Part shown: piece by piece, positions 18,756-27,075 of the stretch | How the letters are laid out: every line of letters starts with the position of its first letter | Numbering within the stretch: the first letter of the stretch is position 1 | Origin: Sphingomonas oryzagri | Lineage (GTDB): Bacteria; Pseudomonadota; Alphaproteobacteria; Sphingomonadales; Sphingomonadaceae | Reading direction: 5' to 3' | Assembly: GCF_029906645.1 (NCBI RefSeq) | Contig: NZ_JARYGZ010000001.1 | Location: forward strand, 124,001-188,000 | DNA: 64,000 nucleotides | Made by a program: the position numbers and the translations under genes | Notes under the pieces: generated by a model | What the model saw: only the letters and a program-made list of their open reading frames with translations | Told to the model about the DNA's origin: nothing | Database searches by the model: none

Positions 18756-20873
18756 TCAAGCGCCGATGCTGCTCACCACGCTCGGGTCGTCACGCAGCCT
18801 GAGATAGAGTTTGCCATCTGTCGGATGCGGCACCGTGATGGTCGTATCCGGATAGCCGTCGGGTACTGTCACGGGGTGATCGAAACCGGGCGTCGAGGAC
18901 AGCGCGCCGATCAGGAACAGGCTGTCGCCGGACAGCGTGCAACTGGCCGTCAGGTCGGCCGGGCAGGTCAATTGCTGAAGCCGGGGCAGGCGTACGAGCG
19001 TGCCAAGCGACAACCAGTCGCCTGCCACCCCCTCGCGCACGATCCGGGCGTGCAGCGGGCCGAATGCCGAGCTGCCGAGCGACGTGGCCGGCGTCAGGCT
19101 CGCGAGCGCGACCTGCTGGTCGGCTAGACGCAAGCCGTTGGCGCTGGAAAGGGTTGCGGTGCTGCTGCCGGACTCGGCGGCGACCTCGACCGTTTCCTTG
19201 CCCGTGAACCGCGCGCCCTTTTCGGCCCGAAGCGAGAAGGTAAGGTTTGCATCGCTCGGAATATCGGCGTCGCCGGCAAGCGTGACGGATATCGGGCCGG
19301 CGGCGGTCGGCCGCCGGACGGCGCGCGCGATCACCGTTGCCCCCAAGCCCTTGGGCTGAGGCGGCAAAGCGAGGGGCAGGCTTTCGGGCGCGACACCGGA
19401 TGGTCCCGTGATGACGATCGTCGTCGAGGCGTCATGTTTCGGTTTGTCAGCCAAGGTGACGCGGATCGAGTTCGGCGCGATGGTCTTCCACGTGGCGGAC
19501 TGAGGTGCCTCGCCGCCGGCCTGCACGGAAATTCCAGTCACGCAGACCGCTGCCCCGCCGTTCAGTGTGACGGAGGCACCAGAACCAGGCGACGCATCGG
19601 CGGAGAGCCGCCACTGGCCGGCCTGAGCGGGTAGCATCCGGATCTCCGGGCCGTCGAAAGGCTGAAAGCCCCAGACGCCGTGCAGCGTGGCGTCGACGGG
19701 CGCTGTGAGGTTTGCCGGAAGTCCGCCGTCATTCTGAACGACGAGGCCGCCGCGCTCGGCGTCGGGTGTCGCCGGCAGGTCGATGACGCGACCGCCGGGG
19801 AGGTGGACGCGCAGGACCAGGTCGTGGGCATATTGGGTGGCGTAGATCAGCGGCGCGCCGGCGATCGGCACGAGAAGCTCCCTGGCGTTCGCGCAGAGCG
19901 ACGGCTCCGCCCCGACGACCTGGAGGGGCGGCACATGAATGGGCGCGATGACCGGCAGCGCCGTCACCAGCACCGACTTCGGATTGTGGAACGAGGGCGG
20001 CGTATTGAGCACCAGCGACATGCGATCGTCGCGCAGCATCGCGAGCGCCGGGATATACTGGTATTTCGCTGTGCGGATCGAACCGAAGATGCCGATCACG
20101 TCGCGGATCGCCGCGATATAGGGGCTGTAATAGCCAAGACCGCCCTGTGGCGTGGCACTGAGCTGGAGAGCAAGATCGGCACCCGGCCCGGCGACGGCAT
20201 CGGTGATGGCGTTGCTGTGCCCGTCGTCGAGCACGAGCGCTTCCTGGTTCTGGAGCAGACAGGGCGCCTGCAGATCGGGAAGTTTGGAGAGGCAGTCCGC
20301 GTTGATCTTCACCTGCAGGCTGCGTGCGAGCAGCGGTGTGATCCGGTCGAGCCGCCCAGGATCGCCGGGAACGATCTTGCGGATCGCCGCGAGATAGGTG
20401 TCGAGCCGGCTTCGATCGAGCGACGCCTGGGCCAATTCCTGCGCGGCGCGAACGAACGCGCCCGGCCGCCCCTGAACGGCATTGCGCAGCGTCGAGAAAT
20501 CTCCGCCGGTCGCGGGCGCGAGGAAGAGCGCGACCTGCTCTGCGCCGTCTGGCACGGTGAGCGACAGGCCCTTGCGACCCTTCTTCGTCCATAACTCAGA
20601 CTCGAAGAACCATTTGTCGGGCGGGGGATTCGTCGCGCCACGCAGGAAGGCCGCGATCAGGAGATAATGGGCGGATTGGTCGTCGGGCAGATCGGCGGTG
20701 ATCGAAATACGATCGCCGGTCGCCAGTTGAGGGACCTGCGCGATGGGCAGACTGGCGCCCTGATGCGTAACGTTGACGCGTAAAGCAGGGCCGGCAAGGT
20801 CGAACTGGGCCGTTTCCGCATGGGCGGAGGCGGCCGCTGCGATCAGGGCGATCAGGGCAAGAAATGAACGCAT
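18756..20873 (-). CDS. Large secreted protein of unknown function
   Basis: A 705-residue protein I cannot assign to a family. A signal peptide is clear (MRSFLALIALIAAAASAHA), which supports the ATG at 20871-20873 over the 55-codon upstream extension. The mature N-terminus (about 20-150) is beta-rich and reads like a carbohydrate-binding or pre-peptidase-like domain (YLLIAAFLRGATNPPPDKWF). A helical segment follows (about 150-290) with a cysteine pair (CLSKLPDLQAPC), then a long series of beta-sandwich-like stretches to the C-terminus. No catalytic motif is seen. It is divergent from the DUF2252 gene and convergent with the epimerase gene. Periplasmic or surface location is inferred. Confidence 0.7.
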   Translation of the reverse strand: MRSFLALIALIAAAASAHAETAQFDLAGPALRVNVTHQGASLPIAQVPQLATGDRISITADLPDDQSAHYLLIAAFLRGATNPPPDKWFFESELWTKKGRKGLSLTVPDGAEQVALFLAPATGGDFSTLRNAVQGRPGAFVRAAQELAQASLDRSRLDTYLAAIRKIVPGDPGRLDRITPLLARSLQVKINADCLSKLPDLQAPCLLQNQEALVLDDGHSNAITDAVAGPGADLALQLSATPQGGLGYYSPYIAAIRDVIGIFGSIRTAKYQYIPALAMLRDDRMSLVLNTPPSFHNPKSVLVTALPVIAPIHVPPLQVVGAEPSLCANARELLVPIAGAPLIYATQYAHDLVLRVHLPGGRVIDLPATPDAERGGLVVQNDGGLPANLTAPVDATLHGVWGFQPFDGPEIRMLPAQAGQWRLSADASPGSGASVTLNGGAAVCVTGISVQAGGEAPQSATWKTIAPNSIRVTLADKPKHDASTTIVITGPSGVAPESLPLALPPQPKGLGATVIARAVRRPTAAGPISVTLAGDADIPSDANLTFSLRAEKGARFTGKETVEVAAESGSSTATLSSANGLRLADQQVALASLTPATSLGSSAFGPLHARIVREGVAGDWLSLGTLVRLPRLQQLTCPADLTASCTLSGDSLFLIGALSSTPGFDHPVTVPDGYPDTTITVPHPTDGKLYLRLRDDPSVVSSIGA

Positions 20874-21155
20874 AGCCGGTGAGACGTCCCGTGGCGCTGA
20901 GAGATCCATCGGCGAGCCGATTGCCCTATTCCGCCAAGACGCAGGATGAACGCGCCGTGTAGCGCATGTCCCAGGCTCACCTCCGCCAGACGCGCAATGC
21001 GACCCGGCCGATACCCGCCGTCCGTTGATGGCCCCCACTACCTTGAATCCTGACGAATTTGTAACCGCATCCTCGCGTCACGGCCCGACGTTGCATCGAT
21101 CGTGGCAACGCCATGTGGGTGAAGAAAATGGGTCGAGATCGATGGATCGCATGAA
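20874..21155. promoter_or_regulatory. Divergent intergenic region between the unknown secreted protein and DUF2252 gene
   Basis: 282 bases with no credible gene. It must carry the promoters of both divergent genes. I see no clear repeat, operator or RNA structure; base composition is a little less GC-rich near 21045-21065. Confidence 0.4.
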
Positions 21156-22343
21156 ATGAGTGTCTCGCCGGACGAGCGGCGCGCGATTCTCGATCGCACG
21201 AGGGCGCTCAAAATGGCCCGGTCCGTTCATGCCTATGTGCGTGGGAACACGGCGCAATTCTATGAATGGCTTGAGAATTCGTCGGTCGCGGAGTTGATCC
21301 CGAGTGGGCCGGCGATCTGGATCTGCGGCGACTGCCATCTCGGCAATCTCGGTCCGCTCGCGGATGCGGACCGGCGCGTCGATATCCAGATACGGGATCT
21401 CGATCAGGCAGTCATCGGCAATCCGGCGCACGATCTGATCCGGCTTGGCCTCTCGCTGGAGACTGCAGCGCGAAGCGCGGATCTGCCCGGCGTCACCACC
21501 GCCAGGATGATCGAGGCGATGATCGACGGCTACTCGCAGGCGCTCGGCCGGACGGAGGGTAAACATCCGATGGAACCCGCTGTCGTCCGGTCCGTCCGCC
21601 GCAAGGCGCTCGGTCGCCGCTGGCACCACCTGGCCAGGGAGCGGCTCGAGGATGTCGAACCCAAGATCCCGTACGGGAAGCGATTCTGGAAGCTGACCGA
21701 CCGCGAATGGGACGCGATCGAGGCCCTGTTCGGGCAGCCGGAGATCGTCACACGCGCGCTCGATCTCGCGGGGCTGGAAAAGGGCAGCATCCGCGTCATC
21801 GACGCCGCCTACTGGCGCAAGGGATGCAGTTCGCTCGGCAAGCTGCGCTACGCCGTCATTCTCGGCGTGAAGGCGAAGGGCGGGAAGAGGGAGCGACTGG
21901 CGCTCGTCGATATCAAGGAAGCCGTCCCATCGGTCGCGCCTGTCGATGCCGGGGCACGGATGCCCGATGACCCCGCCGAGCGTGTCGTCGCCGGTGCGCG
22001 CGCACTCGCACCCAATCTCGGCGAGCGGATGATCCCGGCGCAACTGCTGTCGAAGCCGGTCGTATTGCGCGAACTCACGCCGCAGGACCTGAAGATCGAA
22101 GTCGAGCAGTTCTCGCGCCGGGAGGCGATCGCCGCGGCTGAATATCTCGCCTATATCGTCGGCCTGGCTCATGCCCATCAGATGCCGCGGGACCAGCGCC
22201 ACATGTGGAGCGATCGCCTGACCCGGCGGCCGGACGGCAAGCTCGATGCCCCGTCCTGGCTATGGCGTAGCGTGGTGATCCTGGCGGGCAAGCATGAGGC
22301 AGGGTATCTCGATCACTGCCGCAGATTTGCTCTGGAAACCTGA
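21156..22343 (+). CDS. DUF2252 family protein
   Basis: A 395-residue cytoplasmic protein. Blocks characteristic of DUF2252 are visible: RSVHAYVRGNTAQFYEWL near the N-terminus, WICGDCHLGNLGPLAD, IQIRDLDQAVIGNPAHDLIR, the middle LGKLRYAVILGVK with LALVDIKEA, and VLRELTPQDLKIEVEQ near the C-terminus. The GDCHLGN and DLD motifs look like the catalytic and metal-binding loops of aminoglycoside-phosphotransferase/kinase-like folds, so a kinase-type activity is a reasonable inference, but the family has no established reaction. Isolated on its strand; no operon partner. Confidence 0.85.
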   Translation: MSVSPDERRAILDRTRALKMARSVHAYVRGNTAQFYEWLENSSVAELIPSGPAIWICGDCHLGNLGPLADADRRVDIQIRDLDQAVIGNPAHDLIRLGLSLETAARSADLPGVTTARMIEAMIDGYSQALGRTEGKHPMEPAVVRSVRRKALGRRWHHLARERLEDVEPKIPYGKRFWKLTDREWDAIEALFGQPEIVTRALDLAGLEKGSIRVIDAAYWRKGCSSLGKLRYAVILGVKAKGGKRERLALVDIKEAVPSVAPVDAGARMPDDPAERVVAGARALAPNLGERMIPAQLLSKPVVLRELTPQDLKIEVEQFSRREAIAAAEYLAYIVGLAHAHQMPRDQRHMWSDRLTRRPDGKLDAPSWLWRSVVILAGKHEAGYLDHCRRFALET

Positions 22344-22526
22344 TCGACGAGATTCAGATGCGGTCCGCGCCGAGCGTCGTTTCTGATCGTGGTAGATCGG
22401 TTTCAGCGTCGGCAATATCACGGATGCCGGGTGAAGAGATTTCTGGCGAGCATCACATGCACGCCCTTGTCGTGATCGACGCCGGCACCGGCGCGAAGAC
22501 GATCGCGGCTGCCAGCACTCACCTCA

Positions 22527-23840
22527 TCATTGACGGCTGCCCGGCGCCGGTCGCGGTGCCACACCGGCGAAGGTGACGAGGCTTTCCGCGCCGGTCTGGC
22601 CGAGCGCGGACACGCCGAAGAAATGGTCGTCGATATTGACGTGCGCGAGATCAAGCGATGTGGCGGATGCGGGCACATCGCGCTGATCGGTCCAGGCGAA
22701 GCCATCCGCACGTCGCCAGCGGACGCGATAGCCGGTGGCGCCGGCCACCGGCTGCCAGCGCACATGGGTATCGTCGCTGAGCGCACCTGTGATCGACACG
22801 TCGGCAGGGGCCGCCGGCGCACTCGCCAACTCGCGGATGGCCGCGACGTTGAGTGCCGTCACGCGTGCGAGATAGGGAAAGTCGACGAACTCGATCGTAT
22901 CACCATAGCGATGCCCGTTCTCGGTACGGACCGTCTGGTGCTGCCGGTCATAATCCTCGGTCGCCTCGGAAAAGCGAACCGCCGGATAGCCGGCCTCCAG
23001 AAAGGGGATATGGTCGCCGCCGCGCTGGAAACGATCCGGACGGCGCACCGCGATCACGTCGAGTCCGATCGCCTTGTCGGTGTCGGCGATGCGCACGATC
23101 GCCTTGGCCAGCGCGCGGGACGGCGAGTCATCCTCGCCGCCGATCGCGCGCTGTCGCTTCACACCCGTGGCATCGGCCGCTGCCTCGATCCCCTCGCTGA
23201 ACACCCGCACCCGATCGTCGACATGCTCGCCGCCGATGCCGTGCGTGTTGCCGACAATATCGTTGTTGAGCACCGCCGCGACTTTCCAGCCGCGCGCCTT
23301 GGCGGTGTCCGCCAGCAGCTTTCCGCCCCACAGGCCCTGTTCCTCGCCCGACAGCGTGGCATAGACGATCGTCGCGGGGAATTTCTCGCGGGAGAGCAGC
23401 CGGGCAGCCTCCATCACGAGCGCCACGCCGGAGGCGTCGTCATTGGCGCCTGGCGCATCGGTGGTGGCGTCCATCACGTCGTTGACGCGGCTGTCGATAT
23501 GGCCCTGAACGATGATGACGCGATCCGGATCGCTGCTGCCCTTCTGTATCGCGATCACATCCTCCACGCGGACGCCGTCAGGCGCGCGCGGGCCGGACAT
23601 GGTCGTGCCGATCGTCTCCACCGTGAGGCAATCGCCGCACGTCTGGCCGATGTCCGCAAACCGTCCTGCGACCCAGCGGCGGGCCGCACCGATTCCCCGA
23701 GCAGCATCGGTCGTCGTGGAGAGCGTATGCCGCGTACCGAAGCCCACCAGCTTGGCGATCGTGGCGTGGAGTGCTGCCGGACTCGGTGCGGGAGCTGGAG
23801 CGGCGGCGACGAGGAGCAGTGCAAGCAACGGCTGTCTCAT
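22527..23840 (-). CDS. Secreted M28-family zinc aminopeptidase with C-terminal fibronectin III-like domain
   Basis: A 437-residue protein with a signal peptide (RQPLLALLLVAAAPAPA). The M28 peptidase core shows the zinc ligands: the His/Asp in VQGHIDSR, the bridging Asp in GANDDASG and the Glu pair in LSGEEQGLWG, then Asp in LNNDIVGN and a final His in RGGDHIPFLEAG. From about residue 345 an immunoglobulin/fibronectin-type domain follows (HVRWQPVAGATGYRVRWRRA). The frame is open 31 codons further upstream, but the ATG at 23838-23840 starts the signal peptide. Exported aminopeptidase acting on peptides; divergent from the CocE-type hydrolase. Confidence 0.85.
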   Translation of the reverse strand: MRQPLLALLLVAAAPAPAPSPAALHATIAKLVGFGTRHTLSTTTDAARGIGAARRWVAGRFADIGQTCGDCLTVETIGTTMSGPRAPDGVRVEDVIAIQKGSSDPDRVIIVQGHIDSRVNDVMDATTDAPGANDDASGVALVMEAARLLSREKFPATIVYATLSGEEQGLWGGKLLADTAKARGWKVAAVLNNDIVGNTHGIGGEHVDDRVRVFSEGIEAAADATGVKRQRAIGGEDDSPSRALAKAIVRIADTDKAIGLDVIAVRRPDRFQRGGDHIPFLEAGYPAVRFSEATEDYDRQHQTVRTENGHRYGDTIEFVDFPYLARVTALNVAAIRELASAPAAPADVSITGALSDDTHVRWQPVAGATGYRVRWRRADGFAWTDQRDVPASATSLDLAHVNIDDHFFGVSALGQTGAESLVTFAGVAPRPAPGSRQ

Positions 23841-23995
23841 CAGGCGTGTGTGTGGCACGCGCAGCGCATCCGCAACCCTATTGCTTTGCGTCGCGACGGT
23901 CTTGGACGCTCCGCCGCTCTCTCCCGTCCACACCGCATGTCGTGCGATGAAGGCGGCCGTTGCGGATGGCCGACACGATGTGTCACACCGACGAG

Positions 23996-25981
23996 ATGAT
24001 GAAGACCGTGAAAAACAGACTGTCCGCCAGGCCGAGCACCTCTTGGACGGCCGGCCCGTTGAACCGGCCCATCGCCGCCGGTGCGATTGTATCCCTTACA
24101 GCTTTCTGGCTGGGCACGTCGGCCGCGTTGGCGCAGGTCGCCGCCCCCGTCACGCCGATGACGCCGGACCAGACAAGCTACCAGCAGATCCAGCCCTCGG
24201 CCGATTTCATCCGGCGCGACGTGATGGTGCCGATGCGTGACGGCACCAAGCTCTACACCGTGATCATGATGAAAAAGGGGACGGCGAACGGGCCGATCCT
24301 GCTCTCCCGCAGCCCCTATGACGCACATGGCGCGGCCCAGCGCATCGCCAGCCAGCGGCTGGTCGACAATCTCGACGTGATGGACACCGAGTTCGCCAAC
24401 GACGGCTACATCATCGTGATGCAGGACATCCGGGGTATGCACCGCTCCGAGGGCCAATATATCATGAACCGGCCGATCGCCGGGCCGCTCAACACAACCG
24501 GCATCGACGAATCCACCGACGCCTACGACACGATCGACTGGCTGGTGAAAAACGTGCCGGAGACCAATGGCAAGGTCGGCATCATCGGCTCGTCCTATCT
24601 CGGCTTCACGACGCTAATGGCCGAGATCAACCCGCATCCCGCGCTGAAGGCGGCGGTGCCGGAAAGCCCGATGGTCGATGGCTGGATGGGCGACGACTGG
24701 TTTCACAACGGGGCCTTCCGCGTGAGCTCGCTCAACTATGCGGTCGAGCAGGCGACCAACAAGGGCGAGGGGGGCGGGGCGCTCGCGCTCGGCGCGGGCG
24801 ACGATTACACGCGCTATCTCGAGGCCGGGTCGGTTGCCGACTTCGCAAAGGCGAACGGCATCGATCAGGTGCCCGGAGTCCGAAAGTTCCTCGAAAACCC
24901 TGCTTACACCGATTTCTGGTCGCTACAGGCGGTCGACAAGTGGCTGGCCGCGCGGCCGCTGACGGTGCCGACCATGCTGGAGGTCGGGCAATGGGACCAG
25001 GAGGACAGCTATGGCGCGCCGGCCGTCTATCGCGCGCTGGAGCCCAAGGACACCCACAACGACATGGTCTCGCTGGTGATCGGCCCGTGGCGCCATTCGG
25101 GTGCCAACCACACCGGCTGGGATCTTGGCGCGGTGCGCTTCTCCGGCGACACCGCGCTCCAATGGCGCACGCGCTACATGAAGCCCTTCTTCGATCATTA
25201 CCTGAAGGGCGCGCCCGATCCGCACACGCCGCCGGTGCTCACCTACGCGACCGGTATCGACAAGTGGGAGGAGTCGCCGCGCTGGCCGATGGGGACGGCG
25301 ACGCCGCTCTATCTCGATGCCGGCGGCTCGGCCGGTTTCGCGCGGCCGGCCTCGTCGGATCATGACGATTATGTCAGCGATCCGGCGCATCCGGTGCCGT
25401 TCCTGCCGCGCCCGATCTCCATGGACGATCCGCAACAGTGGAAGCCATGGCTGGTCCACGACCAGCGCTTCGTCACCGACCGGACGGACGTCGCGCTGTG
25501 GAAGACGCGGCCGCTCGAAAAGCCGGTGCACATCATGGGCGCGCCCGAGGTCGATCTCTATGCCGCGACCACCGGCACCGACAGCGACTGGGTGGTGAAG
25601 CTGATCGACGTCTATCCCAACGATCAGCCCGAGCCGGCCGATCAGGGCGGCAAGCCCTCCATGGCGGGATACGAGCTGCCGATCGGCATCGAGATCTTCC
25701 GTGGACGCTATGCCAAGAGCTTCGCGAAGCCCGAGCCGCTAAAGCCGGGGCAGGTGGTCCACTATCGCTGGGCTTTGCCCAACGTCGATCACGTCTTCCT
25801 GCCCGGCCACCGGATCATGGTGCAGGTGCAATCGAGCCTGTTCCCGCTCTATGATCGCAACCCGCAAACCTATGTGGCCAGCATCATGTATGCCAAGCCG
25901 GGCGACTACAGGAAGGCGACGCAGAGCATCTGGCATGGTGGCGCGACGGCCAGCGCGGTGGAACTGCCGGTGGTCCCTTGA
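23996..25981 (+). CDS. CocE/NonD family hydrolase (X-Pro dipeptidyl-peptidase-like)
   Basis: About 661 residues from ATG 23996 (a second ATG is at 23999). A long signal-like N-terminus (to about residue 48, ALAQ) precedes an alpha/beta hydrolase with MVPMRDGTKLYTVI, LSRSPYDAHG, QDIRGMHRSEGQY and the nucleophile motif GSSYLGF (Ser200), followed by a helical cap and a C-terminal jelly-roll domain (VHYRWALPNVDHVFLPGHRI). The family includes cocaine esterase, glutaryl-7-ACA acylase and X-Pro dipeptidyl peptidases; the substrate cannot be chosen from sequence. Probably periplasmic. Its gene converges on the IclR regulator of the fucose locus. Confidence 0.85.
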   Translation: MMKTVKNRLSARPSTSWTAGPLNRPIAAGAIVSLTAFWLGTSAALAQVAAPVTPMTPDQTSYQQIQPSADFIRRDVMVPMRDGTKLYTVIMMKKGTANGPILLSRSPYDAHGAAQRIASQRLVDNLDVMDTEFANDGYIIVMQDIRGMHRSEGQYIMNRPIAGPLNTTGIDESTDAYDTIDWLVKNVPETNGKVGIIGSSYLGFTTLMAEINPHPALKAAVPESPMVDGWMGDDWFHNGAFRVSSLNYAVEQATNKGEGGGALALGAGDDYTRYLEAGSVADFAKANGIDQVPGVRKFLENPAYTDFWSLQAVDKWLAARPLTVPTMLEVGQWDQEDSYGAPAVYRALEPKDTHNDMVSLVIGPWRHSGANHTGWDLGAVRFSGDTALQWRTRYMKPFFDHYLKGAPDPHTPPVLTYATGIDKWEESPRWPMGTATPLYLDAGGSAGFARPASSDHDDYVSDPAHPVPFLPRPISMDDPQQWKPWLVHDQRFVTDRTDVALWKTRPLEKPVHIMGAPEVDLYAATTGTDSDWVVKLIDVYPNDQPEPADQGGKPSMAGYELPIGIEIFRGRYAKSFAKPEPLKPGQVVHYRWALPNVDHVFLPGHRIMVQVQSSLFPLYDRNPQTYVASIMYAKPGDYRKATQSIWHGGATASAVELPVVP

Positions 25982-25988
25982 GCGGTCT

Positions 25989-26018
25989 GCCGGTTTTGGC
26001 CTGCGCCCGATAACCGGC
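25989..26018. terminator. Short hairpin between convergent CocE-like and iclR genes
   Basis: Arms GCCGGTT (25989-25995) and AACCGGC (26012-26018) flank a 16-base loop in the 62-base gap between two convergent genes. Weak, with no U-tract; plausible as a shared transcript end. Confidence 0.3.
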
Positions 26019-26043
26019 GGTCGCGACGCGAGCCGTCGGCGCG

Positions 26044-26796
26044 CTAGACCGTGCCCGAGAGCGCGGTGGAGAGGGCGGCCGTCGTTTCCAGCAGCGCCTG
26101 CCGGACGCCGGCCATGTCGATCTTGGCGCTCGGCCCGTCGACGAAAGGCACGGTCAGCGCGGCCTCGACTGTCGCGCCGCGCATGACCGGCGCCGATATG
26201 TCGGTGATCGCGGTCAGCATCGGGCTGGCAAACGTGATGTATCCGGCACGCCGCACACGGCCCAGTTCGGCCTCGAGCTTCGGCCTGTCGACCTCGAGAC
26301 CGGCGACGTCGGTCGCACGGAACATCTCGGCGCGAGCGTCTTCGATCTGGAAGGCCATCAGGACATGGCCCGAAGCGGAATGGATGAGCGGTCGCTGGTA
26401 GCCCATCCGCACCGCGAAGCCGAGCAGCCCCGGCGTCTCGACATTCGCGACCACCACCATCTGATGGCCCGATGCCATGGCGAGGTGGCAGCTCTGGCCG
26501 ATCCGCTGCGCAAGCTCGCGCATCGCGGGCAGGGCGTGGCCCAGCAGATCCTGAATAGGCGGTTGGGCCATGCCGAGCGAGAATAGCCGGTTGGTGATTC
26601 GATAGCCTTCGCCGGAACGCGCGATATAGCCGTGTTCCTCCAGCACCAGCAGCATCCGGAAGATCTCGCTGACCGACCGGCCGAGCGCGGCGGAGATGTC
26701 GCCCATGCTCATCGGATGGGGCAGGGGCGCCAACAGCTCCAGAATTTCCAGCCCCTTCTGGAGCGCGGGAGCACGGTATTTGCCCTGCTGGGACAT
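26044..26796 (-). CDS. IclR-family transcriptional regulator, probable L-fucose regulator
   Basis: A 250-residue regulator. Residues about 9-70 form the winged helix-turn-helix (ALQKGLEILELLAPL, then ISAALGRSVSEIFRML and YIARSGEGYRITNRLFSLG); the C-terminal effector domain has IGQSCHLAMASGHQMVVVAN and PLIHSASGHVLMAF. IclR regulators usually sense small organic acids or sugar acids. It is divergent from the TonB receptor that heads the fucose locus, and the same arrangement of an IclR-type regulator with fucose genes is known in Campylobacter jejuni, so control of this locus by L-fucose or a pathway intermediate is likely. The intergenic region holds a 15-bp repeat proposed as its operator. 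Confidence 0.88.
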   Translation of the reverse strand: MSQQGKYRAPALQKGLEILELLAPLPHPMSMGDISAALGRSVSEIFRMLLVLEEHGYIARSGEGYRITNRLFSLGMAQPPIQDLLGHALPAMRELAQRIGQSCHLAMASGHQMVVVANVETPGLLGFAVRMGYQRPLIHSASGHVLMAFQIEDARAEMFRATDVAGLEVDRPKLEAELGRVRRAGYITFASPMLTAITDISAPVMRGATVEAALTVPFVDGPSAKIDMAGVRQALLETTAALSTALSGTV

Positions 26797-27075
26797 GCGT
26801 GTGGAGCTTCCCTTCGAGGAGCAAAAGCGGAACGTGCGCCGTGATAGATCGGCGTCTGTTGGTTGGCAATTTTATCACCAATGGAATCAATTTTTATATT
26901 TCATTCTTTCCGGACCACTGATAGTAGCCCCGCCAGAGGGTCTTCTCATCAAGAGGGAGGACCGGGACGGGAGTGCGGCGGCCGGCAACGGCCGATGGCG
27001 TCCGGATAATTCGATCGGTGTGCTCGCCACGCCGCAAGACGGCCGATCAAACGGTCGGCGACAAGGAGGGGTTTG
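26797..27075. promoter_or_regulatory. Divergent control region iclR / fucose TonB receptor
   Basis: 279 bases without a gene. The iclR-proximal third is strikingly AT-rich (about 26868-26910). It contains the 15-bp repeat at 26873-26887, and arms AATGGAAT (26880-26887) and ATTTCATT (26898-26905) form a 7/8 inverted repeat resembling operators of IclR-family proteins. A TATATT hexamer at 26895-26900 could be a -10 element. The receptor gene has an excellent AAGGAGGG five bases before its ATG. Confidence 0.6.
26873..26887 (+). promoter_or_regulatory. Candidate fucose-regulon operator, copy 1
   Basis: TATCACCAATGGAAT, identical over all 15 bases to 38093-38107, the other divergent promoter region of this locus. 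It lies 76 bases upstream of the iclR start and 188 bases upstream of the receptor start. The core CCAATGG is a short palindrome. A binding site for the neighbouring IclR regulator is the simplest explanation. Confidence 0.6.

Noticed and set aside
22344-22526. Short plus-strand frame in the gap after the DUF2252 gene
   Set aside because: No ribosome binding site or family pattern, and it runs into the 3' end of the M28 gene on the other strand.
26797-27075. Plus-strand frames in the iclR/receptor gap as a small gene
   Set aside because: AT-rich promoter features and the shared 15-mer explain the region; no ribosome binding site or conserved sequence supports a gene.
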